Positions 41,201-54,350 of a stretch of DNA of 64,000 bases are shown here, one piece after another. Position 1 is the stretch's first letter. The number at the start of each line of letters is the position of its first letter. The notes beneath the pieces were generated by a model. It ran no database searches and was not told where the DNA came from. It saw only the letters and a list, made by a program, of their open reading frames with translations. The translations under genes and the position numbers were made by a program. The stretch is taken from assembly GCA_020086605.1 (NCBI GenBank), contig JACBWW010000016.1:10302109-10366108 (forward strand), given 5' to 3'. This DNA comes from Lanius collurio. Its lineage: Eukaryota > Chordata > Aves > Passeriformes > Laniidae.

Positions 41201-44200
41201 ATAATTTGACACAGTCCTGAGGATAATTTAAGTTATCTTTAGGAAATGCTGAACAAGCCAGTCTATTCCACAGCTAAAAGGAAAAGAAAATAGTACTGGA
41301 AACCAAAGCAAGTTTCAAGCCAGTGTGGAAATCTCCACCATGGGGCTTAGAGAGAATGCAGAAGGGAAGAACAGAATAGCCAAGAATGTAAGTTACCCTT
41401 CAAATGAGGAGACATGCATTACTTGCAAGCTTCACACATCTCAAAGTGGTAACATCCAAAGCACTGAAACAGAACAGACATCAGGCAAAGTCAACTAAGG
41501 CAATCCCAGAGACTCTGGATATCAACTTTTTCTTTCCTTTTCAGATTAGAAGTGGTGTCTTTGGCAGGATAAGAACATCAAATCTTTAAAAAACCCAGGG
41601 TTTTTTGGGGTACAGTTAAAAGGTTACCTGTAAGTACACCCCAGGAGGAAGGCAAAGGAATTTCCTCACAGAGAACACTAATTTCTCCCCTTGTTATCAG
41701 CTTTTGGAACCTTTTTTTTTTGGCTGAGAAATGGGTCTCATGCCCTATAAATCTGAAAACTACAGGATGAGCAATTTCCTAAAACCTGCACTGTAGAATT
41801 GCAGTCCTGAGGTACAGACACACAGAACAGCTTTGAGAAAGAAAGCTGCTTTTTTGTTCACTCACATTCAGAGAAATTTTCTTGGGCTATCTATTAATTT
41901 ATGAGGATTTTCAAGATCCAGTTTCTCGTTGCTGATTGTTTTGGTGTGTGTGGTTTTGGTTTTTTTAATGGTACCTTTTCATTATAGGAATCACTTGGTA
42001 AGGACAAAATAGCATTTTGATTCTTCATTCCCAGAGAAGCTTGGCCAAACATGTACTCCCACACAGAGACAGACAGAACCTCTGTTATTTATCATAAAAA
42101 TAAGCTAACATCATCTGCTTCTGAAGGTAATCAGGTATTGCTCATATTTCAAAGCTCAAAAAGTGAATACTGTTTCAGAGATTTTTAAAAGAAATGCAAT
42201 TACAATTCGAAGTTGAGATTACGGCAGAAAATGCTCATCACAATACAAGCCATAAAAATGCCTTTTTTAAAGACAGAAGAAAGGCCATACTGTAGGGAAT
42301 ATTTCATGGCTAGTGGGAGGGTTAAATAAACAAATGATAATAACACCAATCAGACCTCTTTGCTTAAAGCCTGCGGAGTCAATCTGCTTCTGACTGTGGA
42401 GATACCAACCAGCAAAGGCAAACTAATTAGACACAGTCAAACACTTAGGCAATCACACCTTGTGAATGTAAGCGTCTTCCTGTCATTTGGCAAGTCTCTC
42501 AGCTGCCTCTGAGCGTGAGACAACAAATCCCCTGCAAACAAGTTCTTCACTCTCCCTGTTAGTGAGATCTAACAGAGCACAATGGCTGGAGGTGAAAGGT
42601 GGCAGTCTAGTCAGGTAATGACATCGTCTTGAACAGCCCACATTAAAATAGTGGCACTTGTTTAGACTAGCCTATTTGCACCTACCTGCAGAGGGCCTTT
42701 TTAATGTAATTATTAGCCTCTGCAGCCCTGCTTAGGATTTGAAAATATCATTCATTTTCATCTTGCTTCAGCTACCGCTGCTATCTCCTATTCAATCTCA
42801 GTCACCTCATCTCCTCGCAAGTAAGTGTAGAAACAGAAGCAGATGAGAAGAGTTGAATTAACAAGAAACAAGTTGGCAGGTGAGCTGTGTGACACAACAG
42901 TAAAAAAAAAGTTAAAAGATTTGACAATATATTCTAATCACTACCTGACGGTAGCAGAGCTGCAGGCATTGAAATAGCTTCCTGGGGAAAACAGAAAAGA
43001 CAGCAGGAGAATGGTCTAAAACCCAAGGGCAGGAACCAATCCTTATGAGCCTTAGAACAAATATGTCATTACTGTCTTTCAAAGTAGTCTTATTTTCGCA
43101 GGAGTTATCTATTCAGTATTGACAAAATATGACAAGACATACAGCCTAAGGAGTGCAGTAAGGAACCTCCACCCAATTCTAGCCTGAGATACCCACACAC
43201 ACAGCTGACTGCAGGAGCCCAGTGGAAGGAATGGTGTAGCCACACGCCAAAACTTCCATCCAGTTTTCCAATGAGAATCCATGTTGAACTGGAGAGGTGA
43301 AGTCAGTTATCTTACTTTACTGTGTCTTCATTCACAAAAGGTCCAGCAGAAGCTTTCTCAGGGTATCTCAGAAAGTAAAGCCAGCACTTGCCAGATGAGT
43401 GAGGCAGGATGCATTTGGAGAGTACTTCAGCAGCATGTGGCCTGTGACAAAAAAAGCTGAGGAAAAGAGGGACTGGTCCAAGTAAGGAAGCTGAAATATG
43501 CATTTCCTCTTGCCAGGGAAGCACAGACCTGTCAAGCATGGGATCATTGCTCTGGAAAGTTCTACTAAAACAAAAACTGGATGAAAGATATATGGAGGAG
43601 GAAAGAGAAAAATTTCTGCTTCCTTTGTAAAGAGGAATTTTAACCTATTTTAAGGTGACATCAACAAGGAATAAATTATTTAGTTCTTGCCTTGTGTAGC
43701 AACAGTCTCCTCACAGAAGGGACATCTTGTTTACAAGACCAGTTTTAAATTCTGATAAAGAGAAGACTCTCAAACAGCCTGTATGGAAGGTTTGCTCAGT
43801 GTGGTATTTTGCCTTTTGGGTTCTACTTGTTACCTTACAAATTGTACTAGTGAAGAAAATGTCTCTATCTTTGTGCTGTCAAGGCATCCAACACCCAGCA
43901 GTTTCACAAAAGACTGTTACAGTGTCATTTACCATCATAATTGGTGCCACCGCCCAGCTTCCTGTGCTGCAGGAGTGCCAGAGAGTCATAGCATGTCCCA
44001 CGCATTGCTGATACCTACTTTGTTTGTTTGTAGTTTTTTTCCTCCATCTGGCTATGACGGATGAGGGTCCTTTAGCTACACTTGTTCTGTAAACTGATAT
44101 TATGCATCTGACCTAAAATGACAGCTGGAATCAGGGCCACACTTAGAGATAATCGTGCCCAACACAAAAATATAAGCGAGTTCTGGAGGGTGCCAGCCCT

Positions 44201-45090
44201 GGGTCAGTCCCAGCTTATTTGTCAATCTGCCAGTTCACTGCTCCTCAGTGCTGTCTTCCTCGAGTAGCAGAAGGCACTGCTTTCAGGGGCAGTAAACGCT
44301 AAATGTTGAGAGACAAGCAGTTGGCAGGAGTCCTTGTGACAGGGGTGGGAAAAGCAAGACAGGTAGCCAGATGGATCTGGTGTGGCCCAAGGCAAGCACT
44401 GAAGCAAAGGGGTGAATCAGAATCAGAAGGTTACCGTACCATGATGGGAATGTCTGATTACAGTGGCACTGCATAGGTAAACTCTGTATTCTGCAAGCTC
44501 TTATGGGTGCCTTGGTCTGACTGCAGTGTCTGGGGCAAATGTTGTTCTGCAGTGACATTCTAAGACATTTTATATTGCTGCTTACATCAGTTTGTCTCTG
44601 ATCAGTCCATCCTCCCTTTTCCCCTTAGTCTCACTTTGATACTTGAGGGGATTATTAGTTAGTATTCACTGATCCTCTGGGTTCTGTATTAATTTGCTCT
44701 CAAACATTTATACCACTTCCATCAGAAACTAGACCTTATACAAACTAAATTTATTGATTTGTAAAGCAGCATATTTTGCAGACAGAAGTGTTATCTCTCA
44801 TCAGACTAGCTGATGGAAAGTGGGAAAATTGGGGAAGCTCTCCAGCCATCATATCCTTATGGTACCCTGACACCTGATAACTACTGCTACCACAACATGA
44901 CTATTGAAAAAAAGGAAGCTTTAAATGAACTTAAGGAATTCAGTTTGAAATTTTCAAGACTAAGAGGCTGAAAATAATTCATTTGGTCTGGATAAATTAT
45001 TCAGTGCTATTGCACCACTAATACTTGTTTATTTATACTTATTTATATCACATATACACAAACACACCCACCCCAACACACTGTTACTTA
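32300..45090. other. Long non-coding stretch with enhancer-like segments
   Basis: About 12.8 kb without a gene or a mobile element that I can name. Open frames stay at or below 130 codons and match nothing I recognise. Two segments stand out by texture: 33960-34350 and 42400-42860. Both are low in simple repeats and dense in homeodomain-type TAATTA/ATTAAT cores and other binding-site-like words. I would align these first against other birds and mammals. A small palindrome with AAAAAACCC and GGGTTTTTT arms lies at 41588-41606. Confidence 0.55.
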
Positions 45091-45122
45091 GCTTAATATT
45101 TTAATTGTATAAAATATTAAGC
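45091..45122. repeat. Perfect inverted repeat (13-bp stem, 6-nt loop)
   Basis: GCTTAATATTTTA at 45091-45103, loop ATTGTA, then TAAAATATTAAGC at 45110-45122 are exact reverse complements. It is the longest uninterrupted stem I found in the window. AT-richness keeps it weak as RNA and raises the odds of chance, but the closing GC pairs at the base are notable. Confidence 0.7.
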
Positions 45123-48081
45123 GATGAATACAGTATTATCTTGCATATAATATGACCTTATTTTTCAAGCAAAGGTGACAGGGTATTGAAGCATCAGTCT
45201 GTGTGTGAATCTCTGTAAGGACACACCACATCCTGAGGAGCGGCTGCCTCATGGTTGAAACAATCTTTGCTCACACAAGCCTGTCAAAATTAGGATGTGA
45301 CTGATCCCTGTACCTGTAACTATATTCCTCATGATACTGCATCTCATTTTTTCAGCAGATTTCATACTGCTCCTCAAGGATCCTCATTTGCAGGTTCAGG
45401 ATTTAGAGGACAGGCCAAGGGATACCTGCCCTTTTGGAAGGCCAGAGACAAAAGCATTAAAACCACTATTACCTGCAAAGTGGAAGAGACACTGCTTTTA
45501 TCCCTCTGGCCACAGGACTGAAGTACGGGTACTGGAGAAAATCAGGAACCAGGATTTTGTCACAGCTGTTCATCCATGCTCTTCCTACATTTCCCTTCAG
45601 CTGTTAGACCTGAATAAATACAGAAGGGATGTTCATGGAGCAATGAACTTCCTCAGACAACAGACATCTCCTGGACCTGGCACCAGCTGTAGGGTTGCCC
45701 AAACAACACAACAACACATTTTTTTTTCTCTTTCGTTTTCTTTCATATAGTATTTTAAAGAAAACCACATTCAAAGAGGGAAACATTTCCACAAAAAGGA
45801 GCAAGCAAGGAGATGGCCCAAAAGAGACCTGAGGCAAATTAAAGCCCAATTTAACTTTTGCTCAATAACTTCACTTCATTTGGATAAATCATTTATGTGG
45901 TGAAAAACTTCAGCTTACTACACTAGAAAACTCAATTAATAGCCAAAGTGCTGAGAGAATAGGGAAGGGGAAGCATGGAGGCAGAACTCCAGCTACCAAG
46001 TTAAGAAGCAGAAATAAAAGCCTTTTGACACAGAGCATTAGAAACGTTGAAGAGGAAATGGAAAGAGTTCCTACCCCCCTTTCCCCCCATCCACAATAGG
46101 AATAATGCTTACACAGGGGAGTTGATGAAAAAGAGAGAATAAATCCAGGTGCAGGACTCAGGCATAACTTGTACCACACTATGCCATTGCAGGTGAGCCC
46201 CAAATGACCAGTCAAGGGCCACAGAGAAAGCTTGAAGTGGAGCAGGGACAAGACTGTCAGTGCCTCAGCTGCCCCACTAGCACAGTCATCATCCTCATTG
46301 TCTCCATTTGTAGGTCAGAAAGAGGGTTTTCCCTGACTGTTCCTTGGATTATGGAAAGGATATTTTATCCTGGCTTGGAGAGATACTTTCCCAGTTGCCC
46401 AGTGCCATTAGCACAAGGACTTGATGTTTCTTAGGGGCTGCTCTGTCTCTGCTCTCTAGGCAGAAGGTACCAAAACTATTCAGAACAAAGGGAAATCACA
46501 GCCTTGCCTTTACTACCAAGAGATGAGAAGACAGAAACTATCTCCAGCCTTTTTCACACTGCCCACTGCTTTTCTTTTGGATCTGTAATTGCACAAATTC
46601 CTCTTAAACGCACAGAAAAATAAGTCCCATTTAGCACAGTATCAGACAACTTCTCAGTCATGAAGACTCCATGCCATCTAAGTGTGAGAAGCCCGTTGTG
46701 GGGCAGGAGCAGTTTATGAATCACAACTTTTTTCAAAAGGAACAGAGAGAATGAGCACCTTTGTTCTCCAGCAAACTTAAATACAGCAGCAGCAAACCAA
46801 ATACTTAACTAAATCTTTCTGCTGGTTCCCTTGTTTGCTTATTAAATGTAGAGGAAGGAATATTAGGTTCAAGTGGTAGCAACAGAAAAAGGGAAATTGA
46901 ATGATAGCTTGATTCCTGTGGTCTCTCAGGTTTCATCACACTGGAGTATGTTTAACCCTTCAAAATCTGGTCAATTCTTGTCTGTGGTAGAAAAACTGCT
47001 TTGTTAGAAAGAGAAAAATGCATTGGTGCATATGGTATACCATTATAGTAAGTCTCACACCCCATAATAGGAACATTTGTACACAAATGTGGGTTTTGGG
47101 ACCTAGCCAAGAGCAGAGCACCCTGTGAATCATAATGCACAGCTAATGAGTTCTTTTCGGTAAATTTAGCAGAGTTAATAGAACCAATTTGTCTCCAAAA
47201 AGCTAAATCACTTATCGCTTCTTTGGAGGTGCTAAGGGAATCTAGAACTTCAGGATGCTGTCAATAAAAATGAAAGAAGCACAAAGCTGCCTGTTAATTT
47301 GTACTCCTCTCTACTTCTGTTTAGAACAAAGGTAAGATGTGTGAGATGCTCTGACAGGCAGGGAAATTCATTACAGGAAGCAACAGTGCAATTTAACTGT
47401 GCTCCAGGGCTGATGTTGGTCGCCTGAGGTAGGTGACCACAATGAAAATGGACTATTATTTTTGGGAAACATCCAATTAAACAGCTAGACCCTACTGCAA
47501 AGCCCTGAAAAAATGTTGAATTACCCATGTCCTAAGCATGAGAGATGTGGAGCTCTGGTTCCACATGCTACAGACTGCTTATAAATGCAGATGTGAAACA
47601 ATATTTCACATCCTTATGAAACAGAAAGGCATTCAATTCAAATTGAAATTGAAGGGGAGGCTGGGAGGTTAATATGAGGTTTTGGTTTGGGAATATCTCT
47701 GGTGGCACACAAAAGTATAATTATTTTCCATTTAGAGAGTATGTCTCCAACCCAGAAAGTCATTGCCACAGCTGTATTTCCTATGGGAAATTCCCCTTAA
47801 CTCCTCCCTTTCAGGTATAAGTTGTCATTAATGCCCTTCCTATGTTGAGCAAAGGAGCTGCATATGGATGTGCAAAAGATATCCACTGAAGTTTCTACTT
47901 TAATATCCAATGAAAAATGTATTTGGGTAGGGAACTCTAGTTTTGAGTGTATAGCAATTGTCTGCATTAACCAACCAGCCTAAGTGGAGTGCACTGAATA
48001 GGAAATGAGAGTAAAGCAAAAGTTAGAGCTATGCCAAACTACCTGAGTGTAATGTGGATAGCAGTGAACTGTGACTCGTGT
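45123..48081. other. Non-coding stretch
   Basis: I see no gene or mobile element. The longest open frame, 139 codons at 45331-45750 on plus, has no recognised domain. A small AATTCAAATTGAAATTGAA near-palindrome occurs at about 47635. Confidence 0.6.
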
Positions 48082-48139
48082 CATGTTGTGTTATGTAGCG
48101 TCAAATCACTGTACAGTGTGACACAACGTAAGCAACATG
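48082..48139. repeat. Imperfect 58-base inverted repeat / hairpin
   Basis: CATGTTG at 48082-48088 pairs with CAACATG at 48133-48139. Inside, a partly paired middle leads to GTCA (48100-48103) against TGAC (48119-48122), and the centre is the 12-base palindrome CACTGTACAGTG at 48107-48118. The layout suggests an imperfect stem with bulges, as in a small precursor RNA or a miniature inverted-repeat element. No known family is recognised, and expression cannot be judged from sequence. Confidence 0.55.
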
Positions 48140-48165
48140 AGTGGCATGAATGTGACACAGCACAG

Positions 48166-48212
48166 CCTTTTTCCCTCTCTCCTTCTCTTTCCTTTTCTTT
48201 TTTTTTTTTTTT
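48166..48212. repeat. Polypyrimidine tract ending in T15
   Basis: Forty-seven consecutive pyrimidines on plus, finishing with fifteen T residues. This is a simple low-complexity tract, 26 bases after the imperfect hairpin. It is not followed by an AG plus an open exon, so I do not call it a splice signal. Confidence 0.88.
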
Positions 48213-51200
48213 AAGAGCATTTTACTTTTAATCAGATAGCTGCTGTCAATTCAGATAACAGCTGCCTGACCCAAATTTTCAGCTGACTGAAGTGGACAAG
48301 TACTGAAGTATGGACTTTCTATTAAAAAAAGTTAACATTCCAGACTAGCCTGGCATCTAAAAATACTCCTCATTCTCTTACCCCCACCTGCTTCTTCCTC
48401 CCCTAACACCAGTTATATTTTATTACTGATACTGAATCAATAATTTCATTTCTATATTACAAATCTTAAAACAATAGTGGCAAAAAAGTATACTGGAATT
48501 TTACTTACTGATGTTTAATTATTAATGTAGGCTTCTTTAAACATATTTGGCTCTCTGAAACAGCTCTTTAGAGCTGTGTTCCATTTCTTATTGCTTACCT
48601 ATTCTGTTTGTTCTCTGCCTCCCTGATCCTTTTCGATTTTCTGCAGGTTAGCAAGTGCTGCATTGTCTGCTTTTGAAATGTGTCTTTAGGCATGCTTTTG
48701 TTTGACAAGGAATGCCAAGGCTGAGCTGACAAAGTCTGTTTGAAAATCTTTTTCCAGGTATACAAGATCAGTAAGTCTGTTCAATGTATTCTGTGATTAG
48801 TATTTTTCTTCAGATATTTATATCAACATTTCAGGTATAGTGAAAGATGTTTTCTGAGCATACCTGTCAGTGGGAAACCTACTAAAGGTAAGTAACAGTA
48901 TCATTTATATATTCAAATGTATAAATATATTTATGGTAAATAGTTGACATCTCTCTCCATATAACTTAAAAGAAAATATACCTTTAACAAGCACTCAGCC
49001 ACTGTTCTTTTCACAGGTTGAGATAAATATCAACTTACAAAAACTGTCTTTTAGGTATTTTGGCTCTAGCTTTTTACAACCAGGATCATTTTAAACATAA
49101 TATTTAGATTTCTGCACCCTTTCCCCTGCAGGGGCAGGGGCACTGGGGATAGGATAATGTTTGTCCTGTAAGGCAAACTTTCAGGTGAAAAAAGCATTTA
49201 TATATTCAGACACTGCACACTCATGAATTCCAAATAGGATTTGTTGCTGATGGTTTTGGGTTTTTTTTTAAAACTGAAGACACATGTTTTGCCTTTTACC
49301 TCCCCAGCTGCCACAGAGATCACATCCTTGACACAACAATTTGGTGAAAGCTGTACCCTAAGCCCACCTAAAAGAGGCAAATCGAACAAAGGTGGCACAA
49401 TTCAAACATGTAGAGCCCTCTTTTAGCAACACATCTCCTGTTTACCATGGGATACAACGGCCTCAAGAGGCAACATTCCATGCTAATGAATAGAGAATTT
49501 TGTGAATCGTTGGAAGAAAGTGCAACAGCCCCAAAATCTTTACTTTTTATTCCTTTCCTGCACAGAGCCGCCATCACATAATTCTATTGTCACTCTGATT
49601 AAGGCTGGAGCCTGCTACATACCAGCTTTTCATGGGGACATGGGACCAAATGACTCCCATATACCAGGTACTGCTGGGATTTTCCAGGTGGTGCTAGGAT
49701 CCCAGGCACTTCCCTCTGAGCTGGAAATGAGAGCCTGTGTAGAAGATCTGACACTACACGTCAGTGAGTTAGCAAGAATATGAACTAAAGGCAGAACACA
49801 GACCTAGCTGAAGAACTGAAGTTTTAATGTAGAACTGAATTTTCCTCCTGATGACCACAGCAAATGCTTGTTGGAAAGCAGAAGGCAAATAAGGAATTTG
49901 TGAGTCTCTCCTATGGTGAGATTAGTTCCTCTCTTATCTAAAAGGCTGAAGAAATTCTTCAACAAGAAAAAATTCTCATTTTCTTGTGATTCAAACTCTA
50001 AGTGCTGGAAGTGTCAAACTCTTAACTGTAAAATAAGGTACACTTTGGTTTATGGTTATTTTTGTTCATTTGTTTGTATCTTTGCTCTTCACAGAGGACT
50101 AAAACGAAGACCTAAATTTTAACGTGACAATCAAAATGCAGACCCCAATTTTGTAACCTTAACCTAAAGCTTCTCTTCAGCAAATGCATGTTAAGATTCT
50201 CTTCTCCATTAATAAAGTTGACATTTACACACTCTGTATCTCCATTAGGCAATAAGCAAAGAGATTCCTACATCAGCTGGGTGTATTAAAATTTCACTGT
50301 CCTCTCTTTTTTTTCCATATACCACTAAATTTAAAACAACATCAGGATAATAATAGGCAGCCCAATCCTACCAAGGCGTGACCTTGTCAAATCATGATCA
50401 AAAGAGATGAGCATGCACACTCTGTGTGTTTTCCCAAAGGGCATGGTAGAGCTGAGAAAGACCATCGAAGCCAAGATTGGAAACTATAAAATATGTGTCA
50501 GTTAAAAAATATATTTTACTTTCACTTAATTTCAATTATATTACTGCTAATACCAAGCAAAATCTATGGATCTAAGAATCCATTGCACATTCCTTGCCCA
50601 AAGGAAGAAATAATAGAAAATGTTTGGGTTTTAGGTAAATAAAAAACCATAAATATTCTAACAGTTTTCTGATACAGCAAAAGTACTAATCTAGTGCATT
50701 TGATACCAGAAAAGAAGAACAATTGATCCTAATTTTGAAATACGCAAAAGTATTTGACTTATGCCCTTTTGCCACAGAAAATGAAACTAGCCATTTCAAA
50801 TGTAAGAAGTTGATCTTGTTTAAAAGGTGCTTGGCTCTCTAATTACACGAGAAGTACCTTTCTTTAATAATACATTAGAATATGGGGGAGCAAGATAAAG
50901 ACAAGGTCTAAAAATACTCACCATGTAAACTACTGTTGAACTGCTCTCTTAAAATTAAAAGCTGAAGTTCTTTGACTGTCTCATTTTCTAGCAGAACACA
51001 AGAAAGGAGTATTTTAGTTGGTTCTCACCCTCCAGGCAAAGTAGTATAAAACCTCTGGCCTGATTCCAACCCCATTATCAAAGGACCACTCACCTAATCT
51101 AAAAAAGCAGCTCTTCATCAATTTATCATTAACAAGAGCATTACAATATAATGTAGGAAAACGGCTTTTCACCAGGGATTCAGTTAATGGGAGTCTAGAG

Positions 51201-53075
51201 CCACATAACAAGCATGGCAGAAGATATTCCACAGTAGGTAAAGATAATATACATATATTCTACACAAAGAATACTGCAAATAACTTCTCAGTTGCTGATG
51301 AGCTCTCTCAAATACTATTTTTCTTTAATATTTAATTTTAGAAGTTGAAGTCTAGTTGAATTCTACAGCAACATACATGAATGCAAAGTAATTAGCTGCT
51401 GACTCCCTGTGAAAATATTTTATACAATACATTTGGCAACAGTGAAAGTGTGATTCTGCTAGGTTTTTGTGAAATTTCACTAGTGTTGATTCCTGTTCAC
51501 TGTCTATACCACTACCTCTAATCTCAAAAATCAAAAGCCAAACATCCAAAATTCAGGTTAGTTAAGATGTCACAAAAAAAAACTGATGCAAGAGATCTTT
51601 TTATTCTTGTTCTGAGGATAAGGAATTTTCTTCTCAATCTAAATCCATAGTCCATGGAGTGAACACACTATTTTATAATGCTTAAACACAAGTTGAGTTT
51701 GGACATATTTCTATGAATTCTGTAGTTGAAACTTTCAGGCAAATGTTGATACTGTCAGGCAAGCCACAATATCACAACTGATGAGTTTCATGCCAGTAGC
51801 AAGGCTGCTGCACCACCCTTGGTCATTAATGCCACATCATTGCTCTACTGTATCCCACGGGAGGAAAAATTCAAGCCAGACTAGGGCAGGTAAATAACTT
51901 TTTTATGCATCTCACCAAAGTCTCCGTTACAGAGTTGGTGACATATTTTTGAGCTGAGATCAGCTCGGAGACAAAAAATGCCATCTGCTCCAGCCTAAAA
52001 CTTGCCATGTAAAGTTAAACCATCAATGGTGCTTGAAGGAAAAGCAGCAGCAGAATGAGGTTGTATCAGATGAGCACGTTGCATCATGAGGCTGCAGGGT
52101 TTTGGGGGGCTTTGGCAGGAGCCATGAGACTAAATGAGACTATATCCTATGGGCTCTTTTGAACTCAAAACAGTAAAGAATATGGACAGAGAACACTGGA
52201 GTTTCACAACAAAACAAGAAAAAACTCTCACTATCTGTATTTCTAAAATTATTTCATCTTAAGAGAGACAGGCATTGGTATACTTCTAATATGATGTTTC
52301 CCCAGCATACAGGTTTACCAAGCTGTAATACTCTAGGAAACTTAAAAATAGTATTTAAACTTACTTGGTGTAAATGAATTGTTTTCCACCAGCTCTAAGA
52401 AATTAATCTATTGCAGGCCAAACAAGAAGTTCCTGTGCTTAAGTGAAGGTAAAATAAATTAGGGGGGAAAAAAGCCACAAAATTAATTTACCTTAGTAAA
52501 TTATTAGGTCTGATGAAATAGTGAACCACATGACACTTCCACCACTTCAAATCAGATCTAGGAGTGAAGTTATAGATCCTGCAAAAAATACCAAGTGTTG
52601 CTATACATAACAGTTCATCTGATCAGCAATGCAGGTCACAGCAAACACTTCACCCCAGTGCTCTGGCTTACTGTGCAGGGTTCCCTGCAGAGTAGAGACG
52701 AGTTCAGGGTCACTACCCTGAAATTTGAAGTGCGCTGCAGGACTGGCCCCATCTACCTGAGAGATCTCCTTCCCCCTCTCTGATCACAACCTCCCATGAC
52801 AGCTACGTTTCTCCAAACAGTGAATCTGCCAGCCAAACAGGCAAGATGCTCCTGAGAGGAGGAGATGACTTTTGGAGGAGCTGGATATGGACTATGGACC
52901 TTCTTCCCTGAGGAGAGAAAAATAAACTCACTTGCAAACTTCAGTGTAAACCTCATCTTTCCAGCTGAACATCCCCCAATAACATCTTCAAACAAAGCAA
53001 AATTCTATAAAATAATCAAATTCCTTCCCTGACAGGCTGAGACAGAGGGGAGTGCTTCATACAGAAAGACGCATT
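48213..53075. other. Non-coding stretch
   Basis: There is no supportable gene or mobile element. Open frames stay below 100 codons. A 12-base palindrome CCCCTGCAGGGG lies at 49123-49134. The rest is AT-rich unique-looking DNA with short homopolymers. Confidence 0.6.
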
Positions 53076-53096
53076 CACACACACATACACACACAC
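53076..53096. repeat. Short (CA)n microsatellite
   Basis: CA dinucleotides run for about 21 bases with one T interruption. It is short and probably of low variability. Confidence 0.85.
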
Positions 53097-53960
53097 TGCT
53101 CTTAGTAACAGAAAGTGTTTTGATATTACAGCACATGAGGGTACGTACACAAGAGCATACTGAGACCAAACAACACAGCTACAGTGATATTTCAGGAACA
53201 GGATTAGGAGATGTACCTCACTGCATCAAATACGTAATGAAGTGCTCACACAGATATTTGATGTTCTTGCCTGTTGGTCTCTGTGTTGCCAAAGGAACTG
53301 GTATCCTGATACACAGCTTAAACACAAAAGTGACATTCCTTCTTAAAGGATTTTCAGCATTATTAGACTGGGGATGCTCCCTTCCAAAAAGGTTGGTGGT
53401 CTCTGCTAACAAGTTTTGTTTGACAATAGCTTCATATAACATGGCGGATACTTTGTTTTTGCCTATCTCCCTTCAAATAAGGAAAAACAAGACCAGAATG
53501 AGTGTGCATTACAAAAGCCATGTCCTGCCAGTATTTTCAAGATTTACCCCCTCCCTTACTCTGACCCAAGACAAAGAGGCAAAACTGAAAAAAACAGCAC
53601 AATGGTCATGCCCACTAAAAAGAATTATGCCAGTAGAAACCCTCAGCTTTGATAATTTCAAAATATTTCATTTTTATTTCAATTTTTGAAAGATATGTTT
53701 TGTAATCCTATTCATGAGATATTTGAAACTAGACAAGTAATTGTGTCCTGTTTCAAATTTATCAAATCAGAATACTTAAAACCCAGAAAGGATCATCCAA
53801 GAATTTATTGGCATGTATTCATTCCTATTAAATGCTTTAGTTTCACAGAACTGACACCCTCCAGGAAAAAAACCCCTTTGCCACAAAATTCCCTGCCAAA
53901 CACAACAAAGGGCATCCTTCTGAAAGGTCACAAGGAAAAGTTCTGAGTGTTTTTCCCTGA
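53097..53960. other. Non-coding stretch upstream of the LTR
   Basis: An open frame of 189 codons on plus (53120-53689) is the longest outside the GC-rich repeats apart from 5178-5777. It lacks any recognised domain or a homologue I know, so I leave it uncalled. No retroviral gag, pol or env-like sequence is present before the LTR, which fits a solo LTR. Confidence 0.55.
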
Positions 53961-53965
53961 GGGAT
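53961..53965. repeat. Likely 5-bp target-site duplication, left copy (GGGAT)
   Basis: GGGAT lies directly before the LTR's first TG. The sequence directly after the LTR's last CA is GGGAC, one mismatch away. Five-base duplications are typical of class III (ERVL-type) elements; class II elements usually make six. The call depends on the chosen LTR ends. Confidence 0.55.
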
Positions 53966-54062
53966 TGCATTGGTTTGGCACAGCCTGGTTTTAGGTAGCA
54001 GGGCGGCCACAAAGCTGGCTCCAGTGAGGAAGCTTCTGGAAGCTCTCACCATGTCCAGCAGA

Positions 54063-54118
54063 GCCAATGGCTGATGGCTCTGAAGATGGACATGCTGCTG
54101 GCCAGAACTGGGCCAATG
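54063..54118 (+). promoter_or_regulatory. Pair of CCAAT boxes in LTR U3
   Basis: GCCAAT at 54063-54068 and GGCCAAT starting at 54111 lie about 85 and 36 bases upstream of the TATA-like box. This is the spacing seen in retroviral U3 promoters. Activity in this copy is unknown. Confidence 0.55.
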
Positions 54119-54146
54119 AGAGAAGTTGATAATGCCTCTGTGATGG

Positions 54147-54155
54147 CATATTTAA
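54147..54155 (+). promoter_or_regulatory. TATA-like box of the LTR (CATATTTAA)
   Basis: CATATTTAA sits directly after CCTCTGTGATGG, as in related songbird LTRs. Transcription would be expected to start about 25-30 bases downstream, near 54178. That would put both tandem arrays inside the transcribed R region. Confidence 0.6.
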
Positions 54156-54350
54156 GAAGAAAATCAAAATAAAGTCACAAGATCTTGGACTGTCGTCAGA
54201 GAAGAGGAGGAGGTGAGAACGTGGAGGGAAACAACACGGCAGCACCAAGGTCAGTGGAGAAGGAGGGCGAGGAGGCGCTCCAGGTGCTGGAGCCGAGGTT
54301 CCTCTGCTGGCCATGGTGCAGAACGGGGCGAAGCAGCTGTGCCCCTGCAG

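Noticed and set aside
48166..48230. Polypyrimidine tract as a splice acceptor
   Set aside because: The tract ends in TTAAGAG and no open exon follows.
53120..53689. 189-codon plus-strand frame upstream of the LTR
   Set aside because: No domain or retroviral resemblance is recognised. Not strong enough to call a gene, though its length is mildly unusual.
54168..54173. AATAAA just after the TATA-like box of the LTR
   Set aside because: It lies at the expected transcription start and is unlikely to be the functional polyadenylation signal; 55327 fits the family position.
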